Part shown: positions 1 through 10,600 of the stretch, one piece after another | How the letters are laid out: every line of letters starts with the position of its first letter | How positions within the stretch are numbered: position 1 is the first letter of the stretch | Origin: an uncultured Eubacteriales bacterium | Lineage (GTDB): Bacteria; Bacillota; Clostridia; Oscillospirales; Acutalibacteraceae | Assembly (NCBI GenBank): GCA_949292775.1 | Contig: CASFBL010000001.1 | Span: forward strand, 1-64,000 | Direction: 5' to 3' | Length of the DNA: 64,000 bases | Translations under genes and position numbers: made by a program | The notes under the pieces: model-generated | What the model saw: the letters and a program-made list of their open reading frames with translations, nothing else | Told to the model about the DNA's origin: nothing | Databases searched by the model: none

Positions 1-89
1 CCGGTTTGATCGATGGTCGCGGCAAATGCCGGAACCATAAGCGCAGAGAGCATCAGAACTGCTAATAAAACAGAAATTACTTTTTTCAT
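1..89 (-). CDS. Small secreted paralog, 5' part only
   Basis: The gene begins with ATG at 89 and runs off the left edge, so only about 29 residues are visible: a short basic start (MKKVISVL), a hydrophobic core and a PAFA-A type signal peptidase site. An AGAGGAGA ribosome binding site precedes the ATG. The leader is almost identical to those of the next two genes, so this is a further member of the tandem array of small exported proteins. The mature part cannot be seen, and its function is unknown. Confidence 0.75.
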   Translation of the reverse strand, partial: MKKVISVLLAVLMLSALMVPAFAATIDQT

Positions 90-116
90 TGCTATTTCTC
101 CTCTTTACCTTTCGCT

Positions 117-587
117 TTATTTAACGATTTCAGCGGTGAAAGTCAGGGTGTCGGAATATGCATCCACCGGAACGCTCTGCCAGTCGGCAGTAGCAACATG
201 GATATTCAGCGTTTTTTCTTCGGTTACAAACGCGCCGATGCCCGTTACATTGGTATCGCCGGACAGGGTGTAGGTCAGCTCTTTGCTGTCCGCATTTTTC
301 ATTGCTGCGTTATTCTGCGCAACTGTGACTTTCAGTGTTGCGGTGGGAACGAGCTGGGTTTCAACCGTATAATTGGCTGTGGTGTCTTCCGTGCCCCAAG
401 CAACATTGATTTCTGCGGGGTAGGTCACGGTGTAATAGCCGCCGGTCGCTTCCAAATTGTCATAATTGGTTTTAACATCAGCGGTGCCGCTTGCGGGGTT
501 GCCGTCCGCTTCGGTCAGGGCAAACGCCGGAACCATGAGCGCCGCAAGCATCGCAATTGCCATTAAAACAGAAATTACTTTTTTCAT
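117..587 (-). CDS. Small secreted beta-rich protein, paralog array member
   Basis: A 156-residue exported protein with a signal peptide (cleavage probably after PAFA, residue ~23) and no cysteine in the mature part. The mature domain has a recurring pattern: YTVTYPAEINVAWG, then YTV..L, LTYTLSGD, a Trp (DW), and a final strand DTLTFTAEIV. The same pattern occurs in the genes ending at 615 and 1123 and at the end of the giant protein at 1632-7028, so these are paralogous beta-sandwich-like domains. The ribosome binding site AGGAGG lies upstream of ATG 587. Gaps of ~27 nt to both neighbours suggest an operon. Role as a surface subunit is inferred; I do not recognise a named family with certainty. 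Confidence 0.8.
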   Translation of the reverse strand: MKKVISVLMAIAMLAALMVPAFALTEADGNPASGTADVKTNYDNLEATGGYYTVTYPAEINVAWGTEDTTANYTVETQLVPTATLKVTVAQNNAAMKNADSKELTYTLSGDTNVTGIGAFVTEEKTLNIHVATADWQSVPVDAYSDTLTFTAEIVK

Positions 588-614
588 TGTGTTTCCTCCT
601 GTTGCAAAAATGCC

Positions 615-1100
615 TTATTCGGTGACAATCGCCGCGGTGAAGGTCAGGGTGTCCTGATATTCGCCGACAACCGCAGCGTTCCAATCATCCGCTGCAATGT
701 TCACGGAAAGCGCAAGGTCTGCAACCGGGTAAACGACTGCGCCGGTGCTTTCATAAGCGGTGTCGCCTTCAAGCGTGTAGGGCAGTTCCAGCGTAACGCC
801 ATCTTCCGGAGAATAGGTCATATTGCCGTTGCCGGAAACGGTAACCGAAAGCTTTTCGCCGTAAGCGAGGTGTGCTTCGGCGGTGTAGCCGGTGAGCGCG
901 GTTTCTTCCGCGCCCCAAGCGATAACGGTATCCGCCGGAATGGTTACGGTGTAACGGCGTGCGTCTTTGCCGTCTTCCATGGTGGTTTTGGTTTTAACGA
1001 TGACGTCGCCTTTGGGGGTGTTCTGGTCCAGCGCGAAAGCCGGAATCATCAGCGCCGCGAGCATTGCGACTGCCAATAAAACAGAAATAACTTTTTTCAT
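615..1100 (-). CDS. Small secreted beta-rich protein, paralog array member
   Basis: A 161-residue exported protein. The signal peptide MKKVISVLLAVAMLAALM is nearly the same as in the downstream paralogs, ending in PAFA. The mature part repeats the shared pattern: YTVTIPADTVIAWG near residue 53, LPYTLEGDT near 110, a DDW motif and the closing strand DTLTFTAAIV at the C-terminus. AAAGGAG lies upstream of ATG 1100. It sits 22 nt downstream of the 1123-1566 gene in the same direction. No enzyme motif, sortase signal or membrane anchor is present. A structural surface role is inferred from paralogy and context only. Confidence 0.8.
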   Translation of the reverse strand: MKKVISVLLAVAMLAALMIPAFALDQNTPKGDVIVKTKTTMEDGKDARRYTVTIPADTVIAWGAEETALTGYTAEAHLAYGEKLSVTVSGNGNMTYSPEDGVTLELPYTLEGDTAYESTGAVVYPVADLALSVNIAADDWNAAVVGEYQDTLTFTAAIVTE

Positions 1101-1122
1101 TTGAATAAGCTCCTTTCCTCAA

Positions 1123-1566
1123 TCAAGCATTTTTGTATTCAACTACAAAGGTTAAAGTGTCGTTGTGCTCGCCCGCAGCAGCGGTGCGCCATGCATCATT
1201 TGCAACCGCAACAGACAACGGGTAAGTCGTGTCGATTCCGCCCGGTGCAAAAACCATGCTGTCCGCGCCGGAAAGTGTGTAGGGGATCTTCTTTTGCGCG
1301 TCCTGCGTGTTCACAAGCGCATAGCCGTTTGCCGACTCTACGGTAACGGCAACAACCTTGCCCGGCTCAAGCAGCAGCTTTTCGGCTGCAACCTCGCCAA
1401 TCGGCGTTGACTCCGCTTCCCACGGAATTTCGGTGTCGGCCGGGAAAGACAGCTGGTAATCGGCCTTCGAAGCCTCTGTGGAAATTGTCATGGAATCTGC
1501 AAACGCAGGCAGAGCGCAGGAAACGACAAGCAGAACCGCTAAGACGAGCGTTACTACTTTTTTCAT
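1123..1566 (-). CDS. Small secreted beta-rich protein, most divergent paralog
   Basis: A 147-residue exported protein with signal peptide MKKVVTLVLAVLLVVSCA ending PAFA. The mature domain keeps the array pattern in a more divergent form: YQLSFPADTEIPWE, then IPYTLSG, AWRTAAAGEHN and the end strand DTLTFVVEY. It is the small gene nearest the giant protein gene (65 nt downstream of it). The signal-peptide cysteine (SCALP) could mimic a lipobox, but PAFA cleavage fits better because no LxxC with small residues precedes a free N-terminus. AAAGGAG precedes ATG 1566. Function unknown; likely assembled or displayed with its paralogs. Confidence 0.78.
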   Translation of the reverse strand: MKKVVTLVLAVLLVVSCALPAFADSMTISTEASKADYQLSFPADTEIPWEAESTPIGEVAAEKLLLEPGKVVAVTVESANGYALVNTQDAQKKIPYTLSGADSMVFAPGGIDTTYPLSVAVANDAWRTAAAGEHNDTLTFVVEYKNA

Positions 1567-1631
1567 TTACAACAGCTCCTTTTCTTTATATATGGTTAAT
1601 AATCTTTTACCTTATCGGATAAAGGAAAGCT

Positions 1632-4600
1632 TTACGGCGTGGCACTGCCGTCGGTGTACTGTACCGTGTAGGTGATCTGGTCATTTGCGCGGTACGCAGC
1701 AACAGGAATATTCTGCCATTCGGGAGCTTCAATGGAAATGGTCATCGGATTTGTTGCGGTCGCTTCGATCTGTGTGCCGGAATATGTGGCTGCAGCAGGC
1801 GAATCTGCCGTGCAGGAAATCGTCTCTGCTGTGCCGTTCGCAGACAAATCAAAGCTTGCTGCTGCCGGAGTGATGCCCACATCAATGGTGGATCCTTCGT
1901 TCAGGTTGCAGGTCACAACATAGCTTGCCTTTACCGAATCCGAACCCCACGGGATCTCGACTTCTGCGGGGATTTCGACAACATACATATCATCGGTAGC
2001 GTACCGAATGGTTACGGTCTTTACATCGGTAGCTTCGCGCAGGATGCCGAAGCGGTCGGTGTACTGATACGTGTAGGTCAGCGTAACGACATCGGAAAGC
2101 TCCATCGGGAATGCCTGCGGATCGGAGATCTTCACATGCATTGCAATCCCGGCGCTCATCGGCGCACTGTAGCTGCCTATTTCAATCGCACCGCCGGAGA
2201 AGTCTGCCGTCTGCCCGCCGTAAGTGAACTCATAAGCCAGGCTTTCTGTGCCGTCCGCAGACTTGAGAAGCCCGCCGTTTTGCGAGGTCATGGTCAGCGT
2301 GCCCGTCCCGTCCAGATCGGTCAGATACTGTTCAAACTGCGTCAGGGTATAGACAGGATCTATCGTATTTTCGACTGCTGCCGCTTCCCCGTCATAGGAG
2401 AGCAAAATGGTTTGGTTCGTAGAGGGGGAAGAACCTGTAGCCGTCAATGTAGAGGTCACTGCGGGGAACAAATCATAAATCTGCTGAATCAGGTCATACA
2501 GCTCAGCCACATCGTGATAGGTCGGAAGCAGCATTTCGTACTCTTCTGTTGCCAGACGAAGTGCCGCAAGCTCATCTTCGCTCAGAGCCGTGCCGGCATT
2601 CACTTTCGCCTTTGCAGCGTTGTAAAGATCCTGATAACGATAATACAATGTACGAATACCGCCGTATACCGTCTCGCCCTTGGCATTGGTATAAGTGTCG
2701 GAGTTGTTCAGCAGCTTGCGCACCGCCATGGGGATGTTATCCACGCCGACCTGAAGATCGCCCTGTGCCAACAGATATTTGGCGTAGTAATCGGTCAGGT
2801 TGCGATAAGTTTCGCTGATGTGGTTGAGCGCCGTGCGGTCTTTTAATGTAACGAAATAGCCTTCGTCCACGGTTGCGCCTTCAGCGGTTACATGGGTGCC
2901 GTAAGGTGTATTCTTATCATATGCATACACTTTCTGGTCGCCTGCCGTGCCAAGTCCGTCAGCGTCGGCCTTTGCCGGATAGATGTCGGACATTGTGCGG
3001 AACAGAGAAGTGCTTGCATCTTCTGTGAACAGCTCGTTCAAGAAGGTGTCGCCTTCATCGAGAATATGTTCCAGCGTGTTGTAGCAGCGCATAGCAGCGT
3101 TGTAGGCGTTCAGGAATTGCTGCCGCACATCACCGAGTTCAGCCTTCTCTGCTTCCGTATAGCGAGAGTAAGAGGTATTGTAAACCTTAATGATCTCGTC
3201 CGCCATTTCCTTTGTCAGCCCATAGGCATCGTAATTTACCGTATCGGCTCTGCCGTCGCCGTTCGTATCTTTCACGCCGGGATACGGCAGGTCATATTGA
3301 CCCGACGTATTATTGTCGGCAACCGCCGAGGTGGAGGAAAGACCAAGACCCGGGAACCAACTATTTCTAAAGGTGGAGGTGGAAAGCACGGGCGCATAGT
3401 CAGTCGTATTATTGTTGGCAATGTCGGTAAGATACCGATTCAGGATCGCATAAGCGTTCTGCGTAGAGGGCAGGTTCTGTTCGTACGCCGAAAGGGCGTC
3501 ATACTGCGCTTTCGCCGCGTTCGCAGCCTCTCTGAAACCCAAATTGAACGCATTCCCGCTTGCCTGCGGCTCCAGCGCCGCAACGACTTCTTCAAACGCC
3601 TCCGCACGGAAGGTCTTGATGCCGTATTGCTCGCCGAACGTCTGGTGGCCATGGTCGCCGTAGGCGCCGGAGCTGCTGTCATAGCCGAAGCCGATGGAGT
3701 CGATCGTGAAGGAGCGGCCGTCCATCGTCTGTGCCGAAGCGCTGTCCGCGGGGGCCACACCGATGGAAACGCGCCAAATGTTGTTGAGCCCCGTCGCATC
3801 TCGGCTCAGCATGCGGTTGTCTTCCGTGCCGTCAATATACTTTTTGAAGTGCCACAACGGGAGCATGATGTAGCCCTTATAGCCGTCTAACTGTAAGTCC
3901 ACGCCCGCGCTGTTTGTCAGCCCATAGGACACGATTGAGGAACTTGCATTGCCGTTGCCCTGCACCTTGACCCACTCGCCGCTTGCCTCATTCATCATGT
4001 AGAAGGTTTGGTCGCCGACCGATGCACCGGGGTTAAATGCATAATCCAGTGCTGTGCCGTTATCTGCCCTCGATGAAATCGTTGCTGTTAAGCGGAATTT
4101 GCTGAGTTCTGAAAAGTCTACATAAAATACAAGACCAAGCGGGAAAGATGAATTGTCTCCGGTGGTATAGTAGTTTGCAAGGTCGCCGAGGTTTTCTGCC
4201 GCCATGTTATTGGCGTACATGGTCGCGGCATCGCTCGTGTCCAAACTGTTTTTGGAGACACTGACGATGTTGTATTCGCCGGCAAAAGCATTATCGAGCG
4301 TTACGGTCATGCCGGCGGAACCGGACGCGCCGTTGTTGGTGATGGCGAAATCCGAACCCGCGAAGCGCAGCGCATTGACGTCGATGCCGTTCGTGGTCAC
4401 GTCGTTGGAGCTGCCGTTTTCGTCGTTTTCCGTAACCGCGCCATGGAAGTTATAGAGATTGGAAGTATAGCCAAGCAAGCCTTTTGTAAAGCGGTAGCTG
4501 ATGGGATTGCCCTGTCCTGCGCTCGCGTTCGCGTCATTTTCAAGACGGTAGACCTCTTCGCCCGCTGAATCGTTGCCGAAAGTGTTGAACGCCACGTAAG

Positions 4601-7028
4601 CGTTGTTCGCCATCGCCTGACCGATCAACAGTTCTTCATTGATCGCGTCCGAAGCGAGCGCCGCATATTCGAGCATCTTTTGCTCTTCCTCGTTGCTCAT
4701 AGCGTCGAGCTGCGTCAGGTTGAGCTGGCGATAAATCTTCCACAGGCGGACGATCTCGCTTTCAAGCGTATCGCTGACCGATGCGACCGTGCTTGGATCC
4801 GGCAGCTTTTCAAGCGACCGAATCAAATCAGGTACAAGGTCATACGCCGTATTGTTGGACGGGTAAGTATATGTGCCATCATCATTGTCAATAATTGTAC
4901 CACCGGCGATACAGGCGTTGCGTGCTGTCACATATTTAGTCCAGGCGGTACTGCCCGCAGCCGCTGCGACAGATTCGAGCTCCGCATCCGAAAGGAATGC
5001 CGAGCCAAGCGCCGTGCCGCCGTAGCCGGCACGCGCGGTTTCGAGCAATTCATCGATATACTGCACTGCACGGTAATCGCCGAGATCAGGCGAGGAAATC
5101 AGTGCATCGATTTGCGCAAGAATGCTATTCTGTATGTCCGTACGCTGGTTGTAATAATCGGTCAGCGGACGACCGGGGTCATCCACCATGTCCTCCGGGT
5201 ACTCACCCTCGCTCTTATATGTCATAACGGAATCCATATAGAAGCTGTGTCCCACGCTGTCGGCGCTCATACTCGTGTAGGAGAAGCCCGCGCCGACAAC
5301 ATCTTCTACAGCCTTATACGCTGTTTCGCGGTTGACAATGATCGGGTTGCCATCGCCGTCTTTTGCGACCGTGTTCGTACCCGTAGTCTGAACATAGGCG
5401 CGTTTGGGGTTTGACTGCTGGTTTTGTGTAACAGCGACGTTACCATTTTCATCTTTTAAGCTCGACCCGACCGCAAGCATAGATGCGCCCCAGTAGGGCT
5501 TTTCCAGAGACGGATAGTTCGTCTCAGACGGCAAACAAAACGCTGCGTTGTTCGGGTCGCCGCCGGACACGCTGCCTTGCCCCACCCCGGTTTCCGCATC
5601 GATAGTGAGCTGGCGGTATTGAATCAACAACGCTTTTGAAATCGGCGTACCCGCCGGGTCCACCTGCACTCTTTCGCTAAGCAGGACATTATTTTCAAAT
5701 TGAGCTTTCGCCTTGTCTTCATTCTCGTCGACATTCTCTGCCAGCCCATCGCCGCCAAAGCCCCAGTTGTCGTTGCGAGCTTCGACATAAGTGTCAGTCG
5801 TAGAGCAAATAAACTGGATTGGCACGCGGATATAACCTTTGTACCCGGAGAGGTCAACGCCGCCGTTTTCCAGCGCGACCCGTTCCCAGGAGCCCTCCGC
5901 CGTCTGGAGCAGGACATAGCCGTCGTCGCCCGTGTAGCCCTTGGTGGAATACGTCACGGTGCTGTAATCGTCATCACTTTCGCTACCGTACAGATATTCA
6001 ATGCCGTTGCCTATGCCATAGTAACTAGTCCAATAAAACTCTTCGTACCGTTTGCCCTGTGCTTTCAGCTCAAAAGCAAGATCCTGCACGGAAACCTGCG
6101 AAAAGTCAAACCAGTACCAGACCTCCTCCGCGCCGGTCAGATCCCAGTGCTGGCGGCTCCAGGTCGTAGCAAAGGACTGGTCGCCTGTCGCGTTCACGCG
6201 GAAGCCGTAGGCAGAGGTGTCAACACCGGTATCCGGATCTTCCGCACCGGCTTGCGCCTTCGTACCGAGCATCGTAAGCTGGTTTGTGCCTGTGCTGCTG
6301 TCAGCAATATAATCCAGTGCGCCGTCTGCCCAGCGAGCACCCTGATTCCAGTACTCGTCGCCGTCTCCAACACGCTGGCGATAATTTGCGCCGTTGGCTG
6401 CGGTGCCGCTACCGGATACATAAGCAACACCGTTGTTGTTGGCCGCTTCCATCATGATCACTTCGCGCATATTCGTTTGCGTTTCGGCAAGCGCGGTATA
6501 GTTCACATTGTCCGCCTCAAAGCGCGGAACATCGGAAACGATTGTGGAAATCGGCTCCGAAACCCACCCGGTGCTGTCCTGTGCCAAAACCTCAACACTG
6601 AAACGGTTGCTTTCGTTAAGCGTAATTCCGTTTTCAGCCAGCTTTTCCGCTGTAAAGGTCATGGTTCTGGTCCCGTCAGCTGAAAAAGTCTGCGCTTCAG
6701 CGTCCAGTGCAATACGCACCGAAGGGACTTCTTCTGTCGCCGGGTCGTTGTGTACTTCGGTGAACGGGCCCAAATCATACAGCGTGATGTAATAAGTCTC
6801 AATGTGCTTATCGCTGATGTAGGTCTTCACCGGCGTGGCTTCAGGGAAGATAACTTGCACTCCCCCGTCGTCGGTCATCCATGCCCACAAGGTCGAGTCT
6901 TTTGAGAAGGTCGGCGTTGGGTCATAGTCACCTGCCGCAAAAGCAATCGGGAGAGAGGTTGCCAGCAATATGACGGACATTATCAGTGCGGCAACTCTCC
7001 GAAAAGCTTTGTTTGCGTGCTTTTTCAC
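1632..7028 (-). CDS. Giant secreted surface protein (1798 aa) ending in array-type domain
   Basis: A large exported protein. It starts at GTG 7028 behind AAAGGAGAGA, with a signal peptide to about residue 31 (SLPIAFAA). Two related beta-rich segments are marked by GVDLSGYKGYIRVP near residue 389 and by GVDLQLDGYKGYIMLP near 1041, each preceded by a W/F-DFS motif; they may bind carbohydrate, but I see no proof. Long helical stretches rich in Ala, Tyr, Leu and Glu follow each segment. The last ~117 residues (from about 1681: MYVVEIPAEVEIPWG, EWQNIPVAAYR, QITYTVQYTDG) match the small secreted proteins encoded just downstream. There is no LPXTG, terminal membrane helix or catalytic motif. I infer an adhesin or scaffold displayed together with the small paralogs. 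Confidence 0.8.
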   Translation of the reverse strand: MKKHANKAFRRVAALIMSVILLATSLPIAFAAGDYDPTPTFSKDSTLWAWMTDDGGVQVIFPEATPVKTYISDKHIETYYITLYDLGPFTEVHNDPATEEVPSVRIALDAEAQTFSADGTRTMTFTAEKLAENGITLNESNRFSVEVLAQDSTGWVSEPISTIVSDVPRFEADNVNYTALAETQTNMREVIMMEAANNNGVAYVSGSGTAANGANYRQRVGDGDEYWNQGARWADGALDYIADSSTGTNQLTMLGTKAQAGAEDPDTGVDTSAYGFRVNATGDQSFATTWSRQHWDLTGAEEVWYWFDFSQVSVQDLAFELKAQGKRYEEFYWTSYYGIGNGIEYLYGSESDDDYSTVTYSTKGYTGDDGYVLLQTAEGSWERVALENGGVDLSGYKGYIRVPIQFICSTTDTYVEARNDNWGFGGDGLAENVDENEDKAKAQFENNVLLSERVQVDPAGTPISKALLIQYRQLTIDAETGVGQGSVSGGDPNNAAFCLPSETNYPSLEKPYWGASMLAVGSSLKDENGNVAVTQNQQSNPKRAYVQTTGTNTVAKDGDGNPIIVNRETAYKAVEDVVGAGFSYTSMSADSVGHSFYMDSVMTYKSEGEYPEDMVDDPGRPLTDYYNQRTDIQNSILAQIDALISSPDLGDYRAVQYIDELLETARAGYGGTALGSAFLSDAELESVAAAAGSTAWTKYVTARNACIAGGTIIDNDDGTYTYPSNNTAYDLVPDLIRSLEKLPDPSTVASVSDTLESEIVRLWKIYRQLNLTQLDAMSNEEEQKMLEYAALASDAINEELLIGQAMANNAYVAFNTFGNDSAGEEVYRLENDANASAGQGNPISYRFTKGLLGYTSNLYNFHGAVTENDENGSSNDVTTNGIDVNALRFAGSDFAITNNGASGSAGMTVTLDNAFAGEYNIVSVSKNSLDTSDAATMYANNMAAENLGDLANYYTTGDNSSFPLGLVFYVDFSELSKFRLTATISSRADNGTALDYAFNPGASVGDQTFYMMNEASGEWVKVQGNGNASSSIVSYGLTNSAGVDLQLDGYKGYIMLPLWHFKKYIDGTEDNRMLSRDATGLNNIWRVSIGVAPADSASAQTMDGRSFTIDSIGFGYDSSSGAYGDHGHQTFGEQYGIKTFRAEAFEEVVAALEPQASGNAFNLGFREAANAAKAQYDALSAYEQNLPSTQNAYAILNRYLTDIANNNTTDYAPVLSTSTFRNSWFPGLGLSSTSAVADNNTSGQYDLPYPGVKDTNGDGRADTVNYDAYGLTKEMADEIIKVYNTSYSRYTEAEKAELGDVRQQFLNAYNAAMRCYNTLEHILDEGDTFLNELFTEDASTSLFRTMSDIYPAKADADGLGTAGDQKVYAYDKNTPYGTHVTAEGATVDEGYFVTLKDRTALNHISETYRNLTDYYAKYLLAQGDLQVGVDNIPMAVRKLLNNSDTYTNAKGETVYGGIRTLYYRYQDLYNAAKAKVNAGTALSEDELAALRLATEEYEMLLPTYHDVAELYDLIQQIYDLFPAVTSTLTATGSSPSTNQTILLSYDGEAAAVENTIDPVYTLTQFEQYLTDLDGTGTLTMTSQNGGLLKSADGTESLAYEFTYGGQTADFSGGAIEIGSYSAPMSAGIAMHVKISDPQAFPMELSDVVTLTYTYQYTDRFGILREATDVKTVTIRYATDDMYVVEIPAEVEIPWGSDSVKASYVVTCNLNEGSTIDVGITPAAASFDLSANGTAETISCTADSPAAATYSGTQIEATATNPMTISIEAPEWQNIPVAAYRANDQITYTVQYTDGSATP

Positions 7029-7056
7029 TTTTTATCTCTCCTTTCCTCCATTCGGC

Positions 7057-7860
7057 TCAGGAGGCCGTAATTTGTGTTTTTATTTCCATATTGTTCAGCG
7101 GCCGTTGTTCCTGGTCAAAGCTGTAACAATAAAAATGGACGACTACATTATAGGTGCCCGCTTCCAAGGGGCGATTCAGGCTGAATTTCGAAATCGAATA
7201 CCCGGGCGGAAGCAAATCAGAAGTGTAAAGAACTTCCCCCGAATCACGCAACGCGATTTCAATTTTGAAATAGCAGGGATTTTCTTCCGGATTTGAGAAC
7301 ACATAGTTCTGCTCAACCTGGCCCGCTTTCAGCTCCATGGTCGGAATGCCGTTGATTTTAATGCTCTTGCCCTTGGTCTCTGTCTTTGCCGGAACAGAGA
7401 TCTCACCCTCACCAAGCTGCGCGTTGGCATCTACCACGCCGGCGGGATTGGTCGTTTGCGGCTCGCCGACGCCGTTGCTGACATTGCGAAGCAGGAAGCC
7501 CAGCAAAACGCAGAGCAGCACAAAAAGCAAAATGCCTAACAGCCAAAAGAGAAGCGTGTCGCGCACCACGGCGACGAATTCATCCGTCCCGACCTGCACA
7601 TAGCCGGCAACGCGGGAATGCGGCATCTTGGCCGTTTTGTAAACGGTCTCGGTCTTGTCTTCATTGCGAAGCGTGCCCGCTGTGTCGCGGCCGCAACCGA
7701 TTTGCCCGACAACGGTGAAACCGCCGGCGGGATAAAGAGTTTTCATTTTTGAACTTGTTATGTAGGGAACCGTAAACTTCGTCTTGCGGTTGCGGTACAG
7801 GTTTGTCGCCGCACTGTTGAACAAGGCTTGTACGGTTATCAAATTCTGATTGTCTGCCAA
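7057..7860 (-). CDS. Single-pass membrane protein, first gene of the surface operon
   Basis: A 267-residue protein starting at TTG 7860. A GTG 33 nt further upstream is in frame, but the only good ribosome binding site, GGAGG at 7869-7873, sits 8 nt before the TTG. The N-terminal ~100 residues look cytoplasmic. One membrane helix follows (about residues 102-128, LLFWLLGILLFVLLCVLLGF), then a linker and an outward domain of ~110 residues with motifs FSNPEENPCYFKIEIAL, LPPGYSISKFSL and LEAGTYNVVVHFYCY. Such domains are common in Gram-positive surface-protein loci. The gene ends 28 nt before the giant secreted protein gene. Assembly or anchoring partner is an inference. Confidence 0.7.
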   Translation of the reverse strand: MADNQNLITVQALFNSAATNLYRNRKTKFTVPYITSSKMKTLYPAGGFTVVGQIGCGRDTAGTLRNEDKTETVYKTAKMPHSRVAGYVQVGTDEFVAVVRDTLLFWLLGILLFVLLCVLLGFLLRNVSNGVGEPQTTNPAGVVDANAQLGEGEISVPAKTETKGKSIKINGIPTMELKAGQVEQNYVFSNPEENPCYFKIEIALRDSGEVLYTSDLLPPGYSISKFSLNRPLEAGTYNVVVHFYCYSFDQEQRPLNNMEIKTQITAS

Positions 7861-7915
7861 GACAAAAACCTCCGAAAATTGTCGCTTTTGCACGGGGCAA
7901 AAGCTATTTTTGTGT

Positions 7916-7943
7916 ATAATATGTGCAACTATAGCATTGTAAA
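7916..7943 (-). promoter_or_regulatory. Predicted sigma-A promoter of the surface operon
   Basis: On the minus strand TTTACA (7938-7943), a 16-nt spacer and TATTAT (7916-7921) lie about 55 nt before the TTG start at 7860. The gap 7861-8180 holds only this promoter, AT-rich sequence and the terminator at 8106-8140. Confidence 0.55.
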
Positions 7944-8105
7944 AAAATTATACAGTTTCGGGCGCTTTCTGTCAATGTTTTTGCGGGAAAAAAACGAGAC
8001 TTTTTTTGCCTTGTTTTGTCGAAAAAACGAAAAAATCAACATTTCAAATTCAAATGTTGATTTCTATTTTCTGCCGGAGAATATACAATTTATAGACTCG
8101 TTTCA

Positions 8106-8140
8106 CAAAAAAACGGTCTGTGCAATCAGCACAGACCGTT
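8106..8140 (-). terminator. Intrinsic terminator after the zinc-ribbon gene
   Basis: Perfect 12-bp stem AACGGTCTGTGC (8112-8123) and its complement (8129-8140) with a 5-nt loop, followed on the minus strand by a run of T. A T run also lies on the plus side, so it may work in both directions. Confidence 0.85.
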
Positions 8141-8180
8141 CCTTTTTTCATAAAATGCAGATAAAATAAAGCAGGGGGGG

Positions 8181-8975
8181 TCAAGCAATCTCTGCGGCAG
8201 CCTCTTCGGCCTTTTCGCGCAGCTCTTTCAGTTCCTGTTCAACCGCTTCTTCGATTGTCGGCTGCGTCTTGCGCTGTTTGTGAAGGCTCACACCGACAAC
8301 GATGTCAATGACCAAATCCAAAAGGAAGAGGCCGATGCCGAGCAAAAACCAAGGCGAAACCGTACCGGAGAACACCTGCACCGTCATTTCCGACGCGCCG
8401 GCGGTGAACTGATTGAGGAAAAATGCAGAGAGCCCCCAGGAAACAAGGCTGATGATGTTCAAAATCACATTCGGCAGCCAGCGCAGATTGATTGCGCCCA
8501 AAAGCACAACAAAGAAGTTGAGCACGCCTGCCACCACAGCCAGCAATGCGAATACAATCGCCAAAAGAAGGCTTGTAATCACGCCGCCCATAATCTCGCC
8601 GCCGGCAAGCGACAGCACAGAGCCGATGTCAAATTTTGTGAGGTAGTCGAGCACAAAGGTCAGGAAAGAAATCGACTTTGTCTCGGCATAAAACGGAAAC
8701 GCAAATGTTGCGTTTAAAAGCGGCACAACCAGCGCCACCAAAGGCAGCAGGGTGCAAACCAAACGGACGATACGCACCGGCGAGCCGACTGTTGCGCTTT
8801 TGAAATTGTCTAAACGATAGTGCAGCCGTGCAAACGAAGCCTCCGCAATATCCGCGTCTTGCTCGAGCCGCCCTTCCCAGTCGTAGTTCGGAATGTTTGC
8901 GCCGCAGGATTTACATTCTGCGCGAAAATCATACCAGTGCAAAGTTTTTCCGCAATTCGGACATTTGATTGCCAT
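8181..8975 (-). CDS. Zinc-ribbon polytopic membrane protein
   Basis: A 264-residue protein. Residues 1-25 form a zinc ribbon (CPNC near residue 5 and CKSC near 17). Then come about five hydrophobic segments between residues 65 and 230, and an acidic, Glu/Ala-rich tail with coiled-coil character. The zinc-ribbon plus multi-span layout is common in uncharacterised Clostridia proteins. It is the last gene before a strong terminator and follows the arabinofuranosidase gene by 25 nt, so it may not share its function. No catalytic residues are visible; function unknown. Confidence 0.8.
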   Translation of the reverse strand: MAIKCPNCGKTLHWYDFRAECKSCGANIPNYDWEGRLEQDADIAEASFARLHYRLDNFKSATVGSPVRIVRLVCTLLPLVALVVPLLNATFAFPFYAETKSISFLTFVLDYLTKFDIGSVLSLAGGEIMGGVITSLLLAIVFALLAVVAGVLNFFVVLLGAINLRWLPNVILNIISLVSWGLSAFFLNQFTAGASEMTVQVFSGTVSPWFLLGIGLFLLDLVIDIVVGVSLHKQRKTQPTIEEAVEQELKELREKAEEAAAEIA

Positions 8976-9000
8976 ATAAAACGCCTACCTCTCTGCAGAT

Positions 9001-10545
<1,545 letters not shown>

Positions 10546-10554
10546 TTATATTGC

Positions 10555-10584
10555 ATTGTAGCATAAATTCCCATATGGTTTCAA
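10555..10584 (-). promoter_or_regulatory. Predicted sigma-A promoter of abfA
   Basis: Minus strand TTGAAA (10579-10584), an 18-nt spacer and TACAAT (10555-10560), about 43 nt before the abfA start. Confidence 0.55.
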
Positions 10585-10600
10585 CGGGTTTTTGCAATTT

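Noticed and set aside
2136..6683. Plus-strand ORFs of 236, 332, 244 and 327 residues opposite the giant surface gene
   Set aside because: Antisense shadows of a gene with a signal peptide, good start and clear domains; no ribosome sites or motifs.
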